Source: Arctopsyche grandis (Eukaryota; Arthropoda; Insecta; Trichoptera; Hydropsychidae). Taken from it: DNA of 64,000 bases. A program made the translations under genes and the position numbers. This document shows, one piece after another, positions 32,408-45,762 of this stretch (within the stretch, counting starts at the first letter, position 1; the number at the start of each line of letters is the position of its first letter). Under the pieces are notes generated by a model. It did no database searches and was not told the DNA's origin. It saw nothing but the letters and a program-made list of their open reading frames with translations. The stretch covers positions 13,506,001-13,570,000 of the forward strand of contig NC_135360.1 in assembly GCF_051622035.1 (NCBI RefSeq), in the 5' to 3' direction.

Positions 32408-35400
32408 ATTATAAAAAAGAAGAAACCAAATCTAGTCACTCCAATTAATTCATTTTTAAATAAGTACGTACATACATTACTTATTTGTTTGTCATTTTTC
32501 TGATGAATATGATTCAAATTCTTTATAAAGATAAGCATACTTATGGTATTTTCGATATTGTAGAATATGCCATATTTTGTGTTAATTGTTAGACGATCAA
32601 ATTGACAGATTATTTAAATATAACCGGTCTGTTGCCAACCAAGTCAGCACACCTAAGCATATAGAATGTAAGCGTTCCACACATTTTTTATCAATAGGTA
32701 TACCCAAAAGTATTTCATTTCAATTATGCATTGTTGCACAAAACTGAAACAAAAAACAAAACCAACGTGACATATTTCACAAATAAAATTCGATAAATAT
32801 AAACAATACATATGTATATTTAATTTGAACCACGAAACACGGAAGAATGAAATTTGAAAGGCACAGTCCTACGTACATACGATATCCATATTATTTTCTG
32901 TGTCAAAAAACGCATCGAAGCCATTTTTTTGCTGTGCAGTAATGTGCTACAATATGTATATTATACATACATAAAGCTAAATAAAAAAATTGGTTAATCT
33001 ACCGTTAAATTTATTTCCACTAATGAACTACATAAGTATGAAATTGTGGTATCATTTCCAGTCTAGAAAAGTGAAAGTGTCAGTTAGATACGTGCGCGTG
33101 TTTAATGTAATACAGGAGAAAGTTAGGCGACGTTTATTTATATTTAAAAATTATAATAGTACGACTTTGGTTTAGGTAAGCAATAAGTAAACAGTAAGTA
33201 TTTCAATACTACATACATTGGCATAATATTTGATTTGCGTCAAAATATTACTCTAAATTTAAATCGAATAGTTCCAGAAAATCTGGATAGTGCTTTCCCC
33301 ACTATAGATAGAACATTAAGAGATTAAATTTTAACATAATGAAGCAATATACTTTAAAATCTATTGTGAGATACTCATAACATTATCTTACATATCGTAT
33401 ATAATGGTAAACGGGTTACATCCCAAATGTGAATCACTACCAGAATAACCGCCGCTACGAAAATCGCTCGCGCAGTTTTCTGTCGCAGGAAATTTCGTCA
33501 CACAGGAAAATTACCGTACAGATAACTGCCCAAATATTGCACAACAAATTCTGTTTGAAACGAAATTTGTGCTCGAAATATGTAAAACTCATACATGTAC
33601 ATACATAAATATGGGAGTGTTCTTCTATCCGCGAATTTGATAGTTTCCTATTAAAAAGTATTCCTGACAACTGTTTACACATTTCTGGCAACAATGCTAA
33701 CAACTCATTATCCAAAAATTCTGCTCGTGTAACTCTATGTAAGTATTTAATATTTCTTCATGGCACGTTTTACTACACGTGACAAGTGTTTGTATCGAAG
33801 TTTCAAGATCAAATCGTATTACTTCATGTAAAATTATATTATTCTGATTCCGTTTAAAACTTATCCGGCTTAACCCGGATCGTCCTTGTATCCGGTTCCG
33901 GAAAATCCGGGTGCTATGACCTGAGATATCTAGGTACCAAAATATTTACATACATTCATTACGCAGTACCCGTCACTCTTAATTACATACATACATTAAA
34001 TCGATTATTTACGTTTATAATAGTATATTGTGGGATTTGACAATGAATATATTAATTAATTTGTAGTCTACGCTCTATACATGCTTACATACGTAATGTA
34101 TACACATCTGTGTACTTTTGCAATGTCGCGGTTAGCAAGTTGATAAGTGACCACTGAAGCAAGACTCGAAGGTCAGGGATCAACTGATCGTCGAATAAAA
34201 CATTCTAGCCAAAAAAATACACTATCAAAATTTTAATCATTCGTTGGATACAGCAACACTTTTAGAAACACAGTCCCGTTCCGTCTGCAATCTCGTTGCA
34301 TTCTGGAGTGTAAAAAATCTCCAGTTTTCAAAAACGGATCGCTGACCTGCCCTACACTGAAACCGGTTGTCAGTCTTAACTCCGCTAAAATACAACAAAA
34401 TCGATTCTTCCTCGTAAAAAATTGTAAAGAATATTTATGTTGCATCCTTAAATCACAATAACATGTTTGCAAAACCCATTTAATCAGGCCAGCGTTTTGA
34501 ATATTGAAGTAAATGCATATATCAGAGGACGAAACACTGATGGAATATGTACATCATGTTCTTAGAACACGGTAAAACTTTGTGTTCTTAGTACACAAAA
34601 GTAACACACCTCAAAACGATAATTATGATTATTTTTCATAATTCATACCATTTCAACCGCCATTCAATTGAAGGCCTCGGGGCAAGATAGTGCCAATCCT
34701 CACTTTAGTAGTTTTGCGATAAATCAATTTTAAACTTAGTTCAAATCCATAAATCAAAACACGTACTTTTTTGAAAACTTTTTATTTTTATTTGCTTTAA
34801 TGATATATCCTTAATAATACCTGTAACAAAAAAATATTAATATATTAAACATAAAATGGTGCATATCTAAAATTGTGGGTTGAAACTATTTTCCACCAAT
34901 TTTTTTTAATAATTACAATTATTGTAAGCTGTTATTTTCAACTACATGCATTGTGTCTTTTCCATTAATACTTCAATGTAGAGCCTTGAGACGAAATTGA
35001 GACGTCAATTAAAATTAAAGTCAATATTTGTAACATTTCCCATTGTATTTAAAAAAATACGTAACGCTATTTTTAAAAGTTACCAATATGCTCTGATTTA
35101 AATATGAGAAAACTACAAACTTGATTTTAGCCAAATGTGCTCTAAGATTTATTATAAACATATGTATTATTTATATTGGTATGTATGTAATCGATAATGA
35201 AACGACCTCCATGCAACAACTTTCAGACCAGATTCCTTTTTTTTAATCCACTTTATTTTTCAATGCACCGCACCATTGAAGAGTACATTTTCATTCTGCA
35301 CATTACAATATATTAATTACTGACAATTTTATAATGTTCGAATACTACAAAGCATTTTCAGTTAGCAGCAGCAACTTCAACCTGTCAACACCACTGTTTC

Positions 35401-36744
35401 TTTCAGCTTGAAATTTGAGATAACATGTGCTTTACTACTTAAAACTGGCGGTGGTATAATTGCTGTCCAGTTAGTAATTTAAGTACATACACTCATTCAT
35501 CCCGTGGTGACAATTTAGATTTCAAATGGTAGCAATATATCCGATGTTACATCGACCCATACATATGTATTCATCTTCTTTCGTAACTTGTAAAGACTTT
35601 CAGTGCTGCCAGATTTCAAAACATAATGGTATCAACAGAGCTTCAGAGAAAATTCGAGGCCCAGGGAAACTGATATTTTTGAGGCCCCCCCCCCCCCCTT
35701 TCGAAAATTCAAAACTATGGAAAAAAGTTTATTCTTTTAAAAAACGATTTAATAAAAAAAATTTAATGCTTTATCACCAGCAAAAAAATGAGATATTATT
35801 TCAGAATAATCTTTCTTAAACATAATAAGTTCTACGTACAAGTTAGGTATTTTTTTTCTGGTTTAAATTGAGTCTGGTTTAACTTGTGAGGCCCGTGGTA
35901 GCTGCCCCTACTGCGCCCTCCCTCTGATATCAGTGATAAAAAAATGTTACAAATTTACGCTTAAAATGATGTATCATGTATGTACATATGTATATACGAA
36001 AGTAATATGTATTTACTTGTTACTGTTAAACACTGCCTTGACACTAATATTAAAATTATCGAAGGACATTTATCTTCTCATGCATAGGATGAAAATAAAA
36101 CACAAAGGCCAAAATACATACATACATAATCCGCCGCTACTTTACGTGTACATGTTTTAATTTATGCATTTTTCTGATACAATCATGTATTATATGCAGT
36201 TATACACGTACATACTATAAATATACATTTTTGTGAATGAGTCAAATTTTTTTTATAATAATTTTTTACTTCTTTCGGTGGAACAGGCCAATCTGCCTCT
36301 TCATTATTATTTTTTTTATTTTATCCATGTACGTAGTAATAATAGATTAAGTTTTGTGATCATGTGAAAATTCGAGCTCGAGATTTTGACTGATTCGAAC
36401 TCAGAATCGATTACTGATCACGTTTTTATGATATGAAAAAATGTGTGTGTGTGCGTCTGTGCATTTTGGGGATTTTTTGAACACCGTTAGTCCGATGCGG
36501 TGCAAACGATCGACAAGCGCCAAACAGACTGAACCACAGATAAACGACACGTGTACCTTATGCGGGTAATTGGACTATTCGTCACATTGGGTGGTCACAA
36601 AGACAATTTTTGCCATGAAAATCGCGAATACACAATATTTGGCACTCAAGTTCTCGTTACTATGATAGTTATCGTTAGTATGATGGCCTTTTCGGCTGCT
36701 AGATGTTCCGTTATAGAGATTTTAGTTTGTGTTTGTAATTAACT
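32408..36744. other. AT-rich spacer with hAT scraps
   Basis: No gene is supported over about 4.3 kb. A C-tract-bearing remnant at about 35654-35930 (gaggcccagggaaac to gaggcccgtggtagctgccc) resembles the GC-rich ends of hAT elements, but paired termini were not found. Open frames such as 33455-33715 (-), 34233-34472 (-) and 35526-35819 (+) have no recognisable domain. Confidence 0.35.
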
Positions 36745-36985
36745 GTCTAGCAAGGGGCATTGGGGTATATCTGTTAGACCTTCCTGGTATATTTTGATTT
36801 TTAAATGCTTTTTATTATTACGAAATTATGTTCACAATACATCTTATATCTATTTTAATAGCTGCTGATCTACTGATCATTTTCTATTTTACAATTTAAT
36901 TTAATTTGGTTATTAATCACAGTATTATATTATTCTAATGTTAATCTAAAGCATAATACGAAAAAGAGCTCAAAAACCTATTTAC
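36745..36985 (+). repeat. SINE 3' end followed by repeat family C, copy 2
   Basis: From 36751 to about 36790 the sequence (gcattggggtatatctgtta, gaccttcctggtatat) matches the 3' end of the SINE at 48405-48440. From 36789 to 36985 it is family C, in the orientation opposite to copy 1 and the same as copy 3 (50188-50365). Confidence 0.65.
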
Positions 36986-37563
36986 AATCCTTATCTTCCT
37001 GGTATATGTATGTATTTATATCTATGTAAAAAGAGGTCTCCCAGTCTCGTAGAACATATATTTTCGAAAACACGCGAAACATTTCAATACACACTTGCTG
37101 TTATCAGTGATTTGAATACTTTTTTCATTTTTCACATCGTTAGCACTATCATAAATTGTACATGCAGTATATTGATATTGTCATTCGGGATGTACATATG
37201 TATGATACATAATATTTACGTCTTAAAAATCGATATTTTATGGTCTCAATTAACGTATCGATACGAAAATACCAACATTCGAAAATTGATAAATATATGC
37301 CTACGTAACGTACATACGTATGTATGCATGTACATACGTAGATATATGTATTAAGTACGTATTGATACATACATACACACATATGTACGTATTTGTTCAA
37401 CTTATATTGCACCACAGTACAATGGTACGGACGGGTATTTTATGATTTTCGATAATTTTCTTATTTATCGCTTTGACTCATTGAGTTAACATTTTCATGG
37501 AATTTTCGAATATGGAATATTTGCTTTCATCTTGTGTTTAATATGTTAATTTTTTCATTGCAG

Positions 37564-37673
37564 GAACTGTAAGACGCGAGCTGGGGTAAAGGAGCTAAAG
37601 CCGGTGTTGTTTTGCTGTTTCCTGATGGGTTGAGACGCGCTAAATTTGATTCTGTGGAAGAATCACTGGAGCT
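37564..37673 (+). other. Candidate internal exon upstream of the PLBD gene
   Basis: A 110-nt block is bounded by a good acceptor (ttttttcattgcag) and a consensus donor (gct followed by gtaagta). It has higher GC than its surroundings. One frame has a TAA near its start and is then open for 33 codons (about DASWGKGAKAGVVLLFPDG onward), ending in phase 2. That joins in frame to the open block at 39973-40294. It could be a leader exon of the PLBD gene or part of an unrecognised gene with a damaged 5' end. Confidence 0.4.
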
Positions 37674-38515
37674 GTAAGTAAAAAAAAAGCTATCATATAC
37701 AATAACTTCCATTAAAATTGATATGATTATTCGGGGACAACTTACGCCACTGGAATTCCCATCTGGTTATTGACCAGACAGGATAGTCTCCCGTACGGTC
37801 GACGACCGTATCTTAGTCGTCTTTATGGTGCGTACGAACCAAACCAACGAACGGTCTCTGGGCCAACTTTTTATACCAGTAGCGTACAAAATATCGAAAT
37901 AAAAATTAAATTTAAAAATTGAAATTAAATATCAAAATTAAATCTATTATTATTATATTAAAATTAAATTCAAATATCAAAATAAAATTATAATCATTAT
38001 ATTAAAATTAAAATAAAATATTGAAAGTTAAAACAGAACATGCACAATTTAAATAAATTTTCGAGATTGACCTAAAATTAGATCATCAACAATCACATAC
38101 AGGTAATCCTCGACTTAAGATCTTTTGATTTACGAAGATACGCACTAAGATCGGAAAAAAATCAAAGAATTATTATTTCTTACTTCCCCGTAAAACACAG
38201 TTACTGAGAATATATCATGTATTAGTATGGGTGATCCAACGATCGTCGCTAACCCGGCGCGTTGTCGGTACATCAATCGGATTTTTTTAGTCTTCAATTG
38301 TTTCTCTCGTCGAAATAAATCAAATAATTAAATCATTTCAGAGGTAAAATTTATCCGATAATGTGTGATTATTAATTTTATTTCGACAAAAGAAAAAAAA
38401 ACCCTTTGGCAAATCACCGATGTTGACGGCAGGATACATAGCACGACTTTTAAGAAATAATAAGATTATTTTTCGCTCGTAAGCAGAGAAATTATAATAT
38501 CTATATATATCTAAT

Positions 38516-38519
<4 letters not shown>

Positions 38520-38602
<83 letters not shown>
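38520..38602. repeat. (TA)n microsatellite
   Basis: About 83 bases of TA dinucleotide repeat. A short family A-like fragment follows at about 38632-38670 (tagtaaacattcatttgttt). Confidence 0.95.
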
Positions 38603-38610
<8 letters not shown>

Positions 38611-38909
38611 CATATGTGAGACAGTTGATTTAAAATTTAATAGTAAACATTCATTTGTTTTTTTGATTTTAATTTTACTTACATAAAATTGTTTTAATAT
38701 CATGTACATATGGTACCTACATTTACATTTATCATATCGTATCAAGGAATTTATTTTATGAAATAATACAATATTGACTTATCATTGAAGTGTAGTTGCA
38801 TCATAACATAATGCATTCATGGATGAATTACCTATTACATTATTAAAATCAGCAGTGTAATGAGAAGTTTATATTTTTATCTATGATTACAAGAGGTAAA
38901 TATGACTCT

Positions 38910-39467
38910 TTACGTTAAAATCATATACAAGTATTTTCCATAGCTAACAGATAAGATGTTTGCTTTTATTTCGTCGAGAAAACGACGCAAAATGATCCAC
39001 TTCGATACGAAGCCTCTTAGAAAGTGCCTGTGGAAAATTTTCTTTAAATTTTCTTCAGCAATCTTACTTAATAATCGAAATTCCATGTCAGTGCTGTGTG
39101 AAAATGTAGTCAACGTGTTTCATAAATCAATAATTTTGATTTTAAATAGTATACTATATATCTAATAATATTTTCGAACAACCAAGCTTAGTTTTATTTA
39201 GTCGTAATTAAATAGATGATAAATTAAATTGTTGTTGTTGTTTCATATTCATAAATATAGTGTTAAACAGTTAGCTGAATCCTGAAGTGTTCCTTGTAAT
39301 AATTTACAAGTTTCTATGATTGAAATCAGTGGTGCGAAAAATTTTCTGGGTACCATCAATTCATCTAAAATGTCCAAAAAAACTCGAAAGTTATTAATGA
39401 AACAAGTGTCTTGATAAATAGCCAAACGTTTCATCTTCATCATGTCTGGTGAGGTGAACTGAAACAT
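38910..39467 (-). other. Two unrecognised minus-strand open frames
   Basis: The minus strand carries an open frame at 39467-39249 (72 codons, with RVFLDILDELMVPRKFFAPL) and another at 39113-38910 (67 codons, with LSKIAEENLKKIFHRHFLRG). Both have a balanced, protein-like composition unlike the Phe/Ile/Asn-rich noise frames elsewhere. I recognise no family. They could be exons of an unknown gene or pieces of a transposon protein. No convincing splice pair was established. Confidence 0.2.
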
Positions 39468-39972
39468 AAGCTGAAAGTGACAATTCTCATTCTCTTTAAT
39501 GTGTTCGCATAATAATTAAAATTGTTATTTATGTAAGGATACATTATTATTACAAATTTATTTAATTTTACTATTATGGTGATTGACATAATTTATTCTA
39601 CAATCTATTTGCCTTACAAAAATTAAACAATATCTTAAGCAAACATCAAATTAGGAAATGGACACAACTATAATTATTTTTTCCATTTGTTTAATTAAAA
39701 TATCAAAATAGAAGGTCAGAGCATAATCTGTGTTCAAACAGGTGCTCTTGTGTCATAATGATTTGTTCGTTTGCTCATTTTGTTTAGACACTAAATATAG
39801 TGAACGAATTCTCTCACAAATAACACAACTTAATAAATTGAAACGTTTAAAATTCGCATATCGCATAAGTGTCTAGATAAAAATCGCATAAGTGTCAAAA
39901 AGTAAATTTTTCATGTTTTCTTAAATTAAAATTATATATTAATAATTATTTCATTTTTATTTTCCTTTTCAG

Positions 39973-40429
39973 GAAACATACCGATACACTACATAATTTT
40001 CGTACTAAACGCAATTCATCAATTGGAATTCAACATTTACAATTTCCGAATGAGAAAGCCTCCGTAATTTACCTGCGGGCTTTGGCGCCAGATGTCCGGA
40101 AGCCAGAGGCATCATCAATAGAAAATTTTACAGAAATCATTCTACTGCATTATTTATCAACTGTTTTATTAACAGTTATCATATACAGGCAAACAATCAA
40201 CTCTCAGATGGTCGTCTCCATCTTTGAAAACGTTAAATATTCAGTTTGTCACTTCAAAGCGATCAAATTCTTGTATATATTTTTTATTTTATAATTGAAT
40301 TATCATTCATTTCTTACTTTTACTTCGAATCAAATCTCTCATAATTGTAATCGTATTATCTCGATATTCCAAAGTAGTTAAGTATAGTCATCGTTCAATT
40401 TTTATAAATTTAAAATCAATTATAACAAC
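39973..40429 (+). other. Candidate leader exon or hidden coding block before the PLBD start
   Basis: A strong acceptor (tttccttttcag) ends at 39972. From 39973 one frame is open for 106 codons to TAA at 40292-40294, and it is in the phase left by the 37564-37673 block. It has no early in-frame ATG. Its first half (LALAPDV-like region, PEASSIENFTEI) looks protein-like and the second half is AT-rich. The simpler reading is a 5' untranslated segment continuous with PLBD exon 1 (ATG at 40430), carrying short upstream open frames. The alternative is the end of a separate gene. Confidence 0.4.
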
Positions 40430-43400
40430 ATGTTGAAAGTCGTGGGTGCATCTTGGTTACAAACAAAAATTAGTTCTTATATATTAGCGGGTGTTATTAT
40501 ATTAGGGATCGTGGCTCTCTTCATTGGAGAAATAGAAAGGTTTGTTTACGAAACATATATTTTTTTATATACATACCTCTTCTTAGCTTGTTTAAATTAA
40601 CTTTTCCTTTATAAAAATTGGGCTAATTATGATTTTAGGATCGAAGATGATGGGAATTATGCGGCAACAGTATACTGGAGTACTCAAGGTGGTTTCAGAA
40701 TAGAATTTTGGGGACAAGGCAATGAACTGGCAGAGGTGCCACACGGCGTGGTCAGAGCATATTATCGTCCTGATATACCTCCAATATCTGGGTTAGTGAA
40801 TATTCATTGTAAAATAAATATGGATATTTTATTTATATATTTAAACTTTATTAATTGTATATCTTATTTGAAACAGTAAGAAGCACTATGAAATAAAATT
40901 CATATTTAAAAAAAATTCTATTAAAAATAAAAAAATAATTTTAAATTTCAGTAAAAGGTTTTTTGAATTTATTTCATTTGACTATGTTTTATAGTTGGTC
41001 TACATTGGAAATAGAAACTGATGGTGAATATCCGAATTGGGTGCAAGCTTATGCAGCTGGTGTCATTGAAGGTGCTTTAACCTGGCAAATGATATATTGG
41101 CAATGGCAAAATACAATAGGTAGATTATTTATTTGCTTGTGAGATTCTTCTTCTTTTTCTTTTTCTTCTCAGTCATAAGGGACTGATTTGTATCATCTTT
41201 GACTCTCTAACATTACATTTAAATTTTTAGAAACGAGATGTCACAAATATCCAGCAGAATGTGAAATAATAAGAAAAAAATTGAGTAACAACATGGACTT
41301 AGTACGTTCTCGTAGCATTCGCAACCAAGATGACCCATTATGGCATCAAGTGAATATTTTTTCTTCTTAAAAATACAAGAAACCATATTGCCAACAAATA
41401 TAATAATTTATAATAAATTGTTTATAGATCAACCTCTTTTACAATCAATTGGAGGGTTTGTACGATGGTTGGATTTATGCTAAAAAGAGAAGTCGGCATG
41501 AATATGAAATTTCACTTATTGACTTTGTTTGGCTAAATTCGCTAACTGATGTGGGAATAATGGAGCATGTGCTAAATTTAACAAAAGGAGCCGATGCTGG
41601 TAGTGAGTTGCCAGGCTTAGCTGCTGCTTTTATACGCTTGGTTCCAGACCAACCCGTCGATAAAGGACCTGCTAAAGAAAAAGTTATCGTATCTCATAAC
41701 ACTGCTGGAAGGTAAATGTCTAAAAGAAAAATAATAATATACTAAAATAATTTTATCTTAAATCAAATATTTATTATTTTAGTTACAACACTATGCTAAG
41801 AATCATGAAACGTTATAAATTCAACTTCCATTTAAATCTTTTGCCATCGTCTGAGTTTATACCTGGCCGAACCATAGTATTCGCTGGTTATCCAGCTGCA
41901 ATTTCATCTCAAGATGATTTATATATTATATCAGGAGCATCTAAAGCAAATCATCATTTGACCGTCGCCGGAACAGCAATCAATAATTTTAATCCCGAAC
42001 TTTGGGCCAAAGTTAACATCGATGACCATGTAAAAATTCTTTTATATACTTATTTAAATGTTCATAAAAAAAAGCTTGCAATTACAACATATTATTTAAT
42101 GTATTTTACAGGCTCTTATCGGACCTCGGGTAATGGCAGCTAACAGACTGGCCACCGATGGGGTCACTTGGGTCCGTTTGATCGCACGCGTCAATTCTGG
42201 TACATCTCCTGCACAATGGATGATATTGAATTTGTCCAATTTAGCTTTTCTGAATACGTCTGCGGTTCATTCTCCACTGTCTTTAACACCAACACCAGAA
42301 CATTCCTTACATAGATTTACACACACGTCAATTGATGGAGACTTGAAGTAAATTAATATTTTATTTACTTTAATTTCAGTGACTTAACTTTAAAATTCAT
42401 CAATAAATGTTTTTATGCTTATAGGAGTTCAAATATTAGCGTCTGGCGTTTACTGCGTCGCAAATTTTGGTCTAGTGGTGGCCCTGGTTTATTATGGACA
42501 GCCGAGCAACTTCCCGGACTCACTCATGCTGCAGATCAATCCAATGTATTGCGTGTCAAAGGTTACTGGGCTGATTATGGAATTCCCCACTATCAAGTGA
42601 GTATATTAATGGAATTCTCCACTGTTAAATGAATTCCTCATTATCTGAAAACCAAAATAACACATTATTATACATATAATGTAGTTTTTAATTGTTTTTG
42701 ATATTTGTTTATCTGTATTTGATTGATAAATATTACGATACTATTTTTCAATGATTTATTTTAAATTAAATTGACTCTTACAATTTTAATTTTATTATAA
42801 ATAAATTTATTTTTTAATTTCAATAATTTTTTTGTTTTACTTACTATTTTTCTATTACATTATTATATATTTTTTTTAAATATGTTTTTATTTAATTATA
42901 GGATATGAGAGAGTTGTCAGGAATAAAAAAAATGGAAGCAAAATATGGTGATGTATATTCACTTTTCAAATCACCTAGAGCAATTCTCTTCAAACACGGT
43001 TTTGAAACAGCAACCGATTTAGATTCAGTGACATTACTGATGCGCAGTAATCATTACAATAAAGATGTTGTCGGAAATGATAAATTTGTGACGCCAAAAC
43101 CATTAGAAGCAATTGAAGAAATTGAACCCGATGACATAGTTTCTGATTCCAATGAAGTCAAACAAATAATTCAATCATTGGAAACAGTTAAAACTCATGT
43201 GGAATCGAAGGACGCCGATAGTGTTGCATCAATTTTAACTCCACAAGAACAAAACGATATAACTGTACAAGTTGATGAAATTTTAGCCCAATTGAATCTA
43301 GCTAATTCTGGAGAATCCAAAGAGGAAAACAATAGATCTGAAAGTGAATCTGAAGAACATTTAAATTTAGGATCTGACAGTGTAGAGGAAATCGAAGATA

Positions 43401-44004
43401 AATTAGTAGATGAAGGATCTTGGCATGGACTAGGAGCCCGGGGAGATCTTCATGGTTGGATAGGAGAAAAAAGATATGGGCTTGCACCTCTTGGTATTAT
43501 AGATACAAAAGCATTTAGCGGTCAGTATAATTGAATGCATTTTTAAATACATTTACCTTCAATTTTGGATATTTATAATTTACTAAGAGACTAATAAATT
43601 GTTCTTCGTTAACTTTAGCCACAATGGATGGAATTAATGAATTTGAAGCGACATCAGGGCCAGCTTTCTCTCCAACACTTGAAAAATCAATCGAATCATT
43701 ACTTAAACCTTCAACGAGGAAAAAGTTCGGACTTGCAGCATTGTTAAAAAAGTTTCGTAAAAGTAATCTCCGATTTGTGTCGTCAGAAGAGTCATCATCA
43801 GAAGAGGGTTCAGAGGAACAAGAACCACGTAATTTTGAAGAAGCACTCGAATTTGTTGTCAATAAAAATATTCAAGTTGATCCTCCTAAACCGTATTCAG
43901 TTCCACCATTTCGATGGTCCAGAAGTGATTTTTCTCATGTTTCTCACATAGGTCAACCTGATTTGTGGGATTTCGATCCAATAAAACCTATTTGGGCTTG
44001 GTAA
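40430..44004 (+). CDS. lama: Phospholipase B-like protein (lamina ancestor/PLBD family), ten exons
   Basis: Exons: 40430-40539, 40639-40791, 40995-41119, 41231-41349, 41428-41711, 41783-42029, 42112-42347, 42425-42596, 42902-43520, 43619-44004. All introns are GT-AG and the joined frame is 2451 nt (816 residues). A hydrophobic stretch near residues 17-33 (YILAGVIILGIVALFIG) acts as signal anchor. The PLBD fold is clear in SHNTAG, YNTMLRIMKRYKFNFH, PGRTIVFAGYPA, MAANRLATDGVTW, the TSPAQWMILN block, LLWTAEQLPGLTHAAD, YWADYGIP, KSPRAILFKHGF, LMRSNHYNKDV and finally FRWSRSDFSHVSHIGQPDLW. PLBD proteins are lysosomal or secreted N-terminal-nucleophile hydrolase-like proteins. Where the family has its Cys nucleophile (a GSCSALI-type motif), this protein has GLAAAFI, with Ala at about residue 234. 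Two long inserts, acidic (about 545-652) and Ser/Glu-rich (about 702-787), make it much longer than the usual 550-590 residues. Enzymatic activity is therefore doubtful. Confidence 0.92.
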
Positions 44005-45754
44005 AATAAGAAAAAAACATATATTAATGCTGATTCAAACATTTTATAAATCAAACACTGCCATTATGAATTCAAATTTATGAAATATGTAATCAATTTT
44101 CAATAATTGACGGGCAATTCCATTAAAATTTATATTTTTAATACCATTTGTTTATTTTTATGGAGTATATTTTTAAGAAAATAAATTCCAACTTGAAAAC
44201 TTGCAACTTGAAAATATCTCTATTTATAAATGTGAATTATATATTTTACTGTTTTAATTATATTGTAAAGTTTCATGGTCATGATGTTATAATTTAGCTG
44301 AAAACATCATTTCTAAAATAGTTCAAATTAACAATATTTTTGTAATCGCTAAATAGATGCAGCTACATATAATTTATTGTATACGTTATGAGTCATAACT
44401 TATGACACTACTTTGGAAGTTTCTTTTGTGTTTGTTTTATTAATTTTTTGAGTTTTTTTTATTTTTATATTTATATATGTATGTACTTTACTTATTTTAT
44501 ATATATTAATATATTGGTAAATATATTAATAAGACTTTAATATCAAGGTATTGATCGCAAAATCTTTCATTTTATTTAAAGTGTCATATTCCATGATATG
44601 AAAAAAATTGTATGATTATGGGATAAAATATTGTATGAATAAAAATGTTTATTTTGTCTGTATTTTTTTCCATTATTTTTTTACAAAATCTATAATGCTT
44701 TGTAAATACTCCCAATTAAACCTTATTTTTACTGTATTTATACATGTACTTTTTACAAACTTTGTATTGCTTAATTAAATGCTAATCGTTATGTTGAAGA
44801 ATTTTCATAAATTTTTCTTTGGTATTTTTTATCTACTAAATTGCTAAATGTATAGAGTTGAAATTTTGTACATAATTTATATACATGGTAAATTAAAGAA
44901 AAAAACAATTTTTCTAAATATCTTCTCTTCTGGAAGTATGTAATACTCTTGAGTTATGGAAGTAGTACTTTTGAGTTTCAAGCCTTTTCATAATTTGTTT
45001 CGAAGCCATTCACCGTATCAAACTAAAATTTATATTGATAAGTTTCAGCTTAAGATTAAAGTAACATATCAAATTCGATATAATATGTAACAGTCTACTC
45101 TTGTTTTCATTTTCATATATTATTTTTTCGGCCATTTCAAATAGATTTGTGAATAAACAAATAAAAATATTATATTTTACTGTAATATTTATTTAATCGC
45201 GTTACTCATAGTTTTGCAGAATGCTTACATATTATATTTACATAAAAATATCATTCTTTATTACTGTCTGATAATTTATTTTTTTTATTTAAAAAGAAAA
45301 ACGTTTTGATAGCAAAAATTATTTGTAATTTAATTTAATATTTTCATTGAATTTTCCCCGAAAATCAGGGTTTACTATGCGGTTAATATTGAGATACGAT
45401 AAAAAACCTTTTTTTTTTAATATATCCATTTATGAATTAATTCCATGGAACATTTAATGTATACATATAATATATTGGTTTATGAGTCAGATCAAAATCT
45501 TCTTTCATGAATTTTAATATTTGGGATTTTCGGTCATCAACTACATATACCACACATATGTACATTTATGAAGGTGAACACCCACGAAGATTCATTTGAC
45601 ATTTTCATATTTCTCTTTCCTTATAAATCAGAAATCAATAAATATACATATGCTTGTATGTACATAAAAGACGCATATGCATGTATAGATAAATCTCTCA
45701 TTATTAACCATCTCAATCATTATTTTATTCATTACCACTACCAAGAATCTCTAC
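44005..45754. other. PLBD 3' flank and AT-rich spacer
   Basis: The first part is the 3' untranslated region; candidate polyadenylation signals include aaataaattcc near 44179. The rest is AT-rich with no gene seen. The open frame at 45568-45774 is not convincing. Confidence 0.45.
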
Positions 45755-45762
45755 CTTGTATC

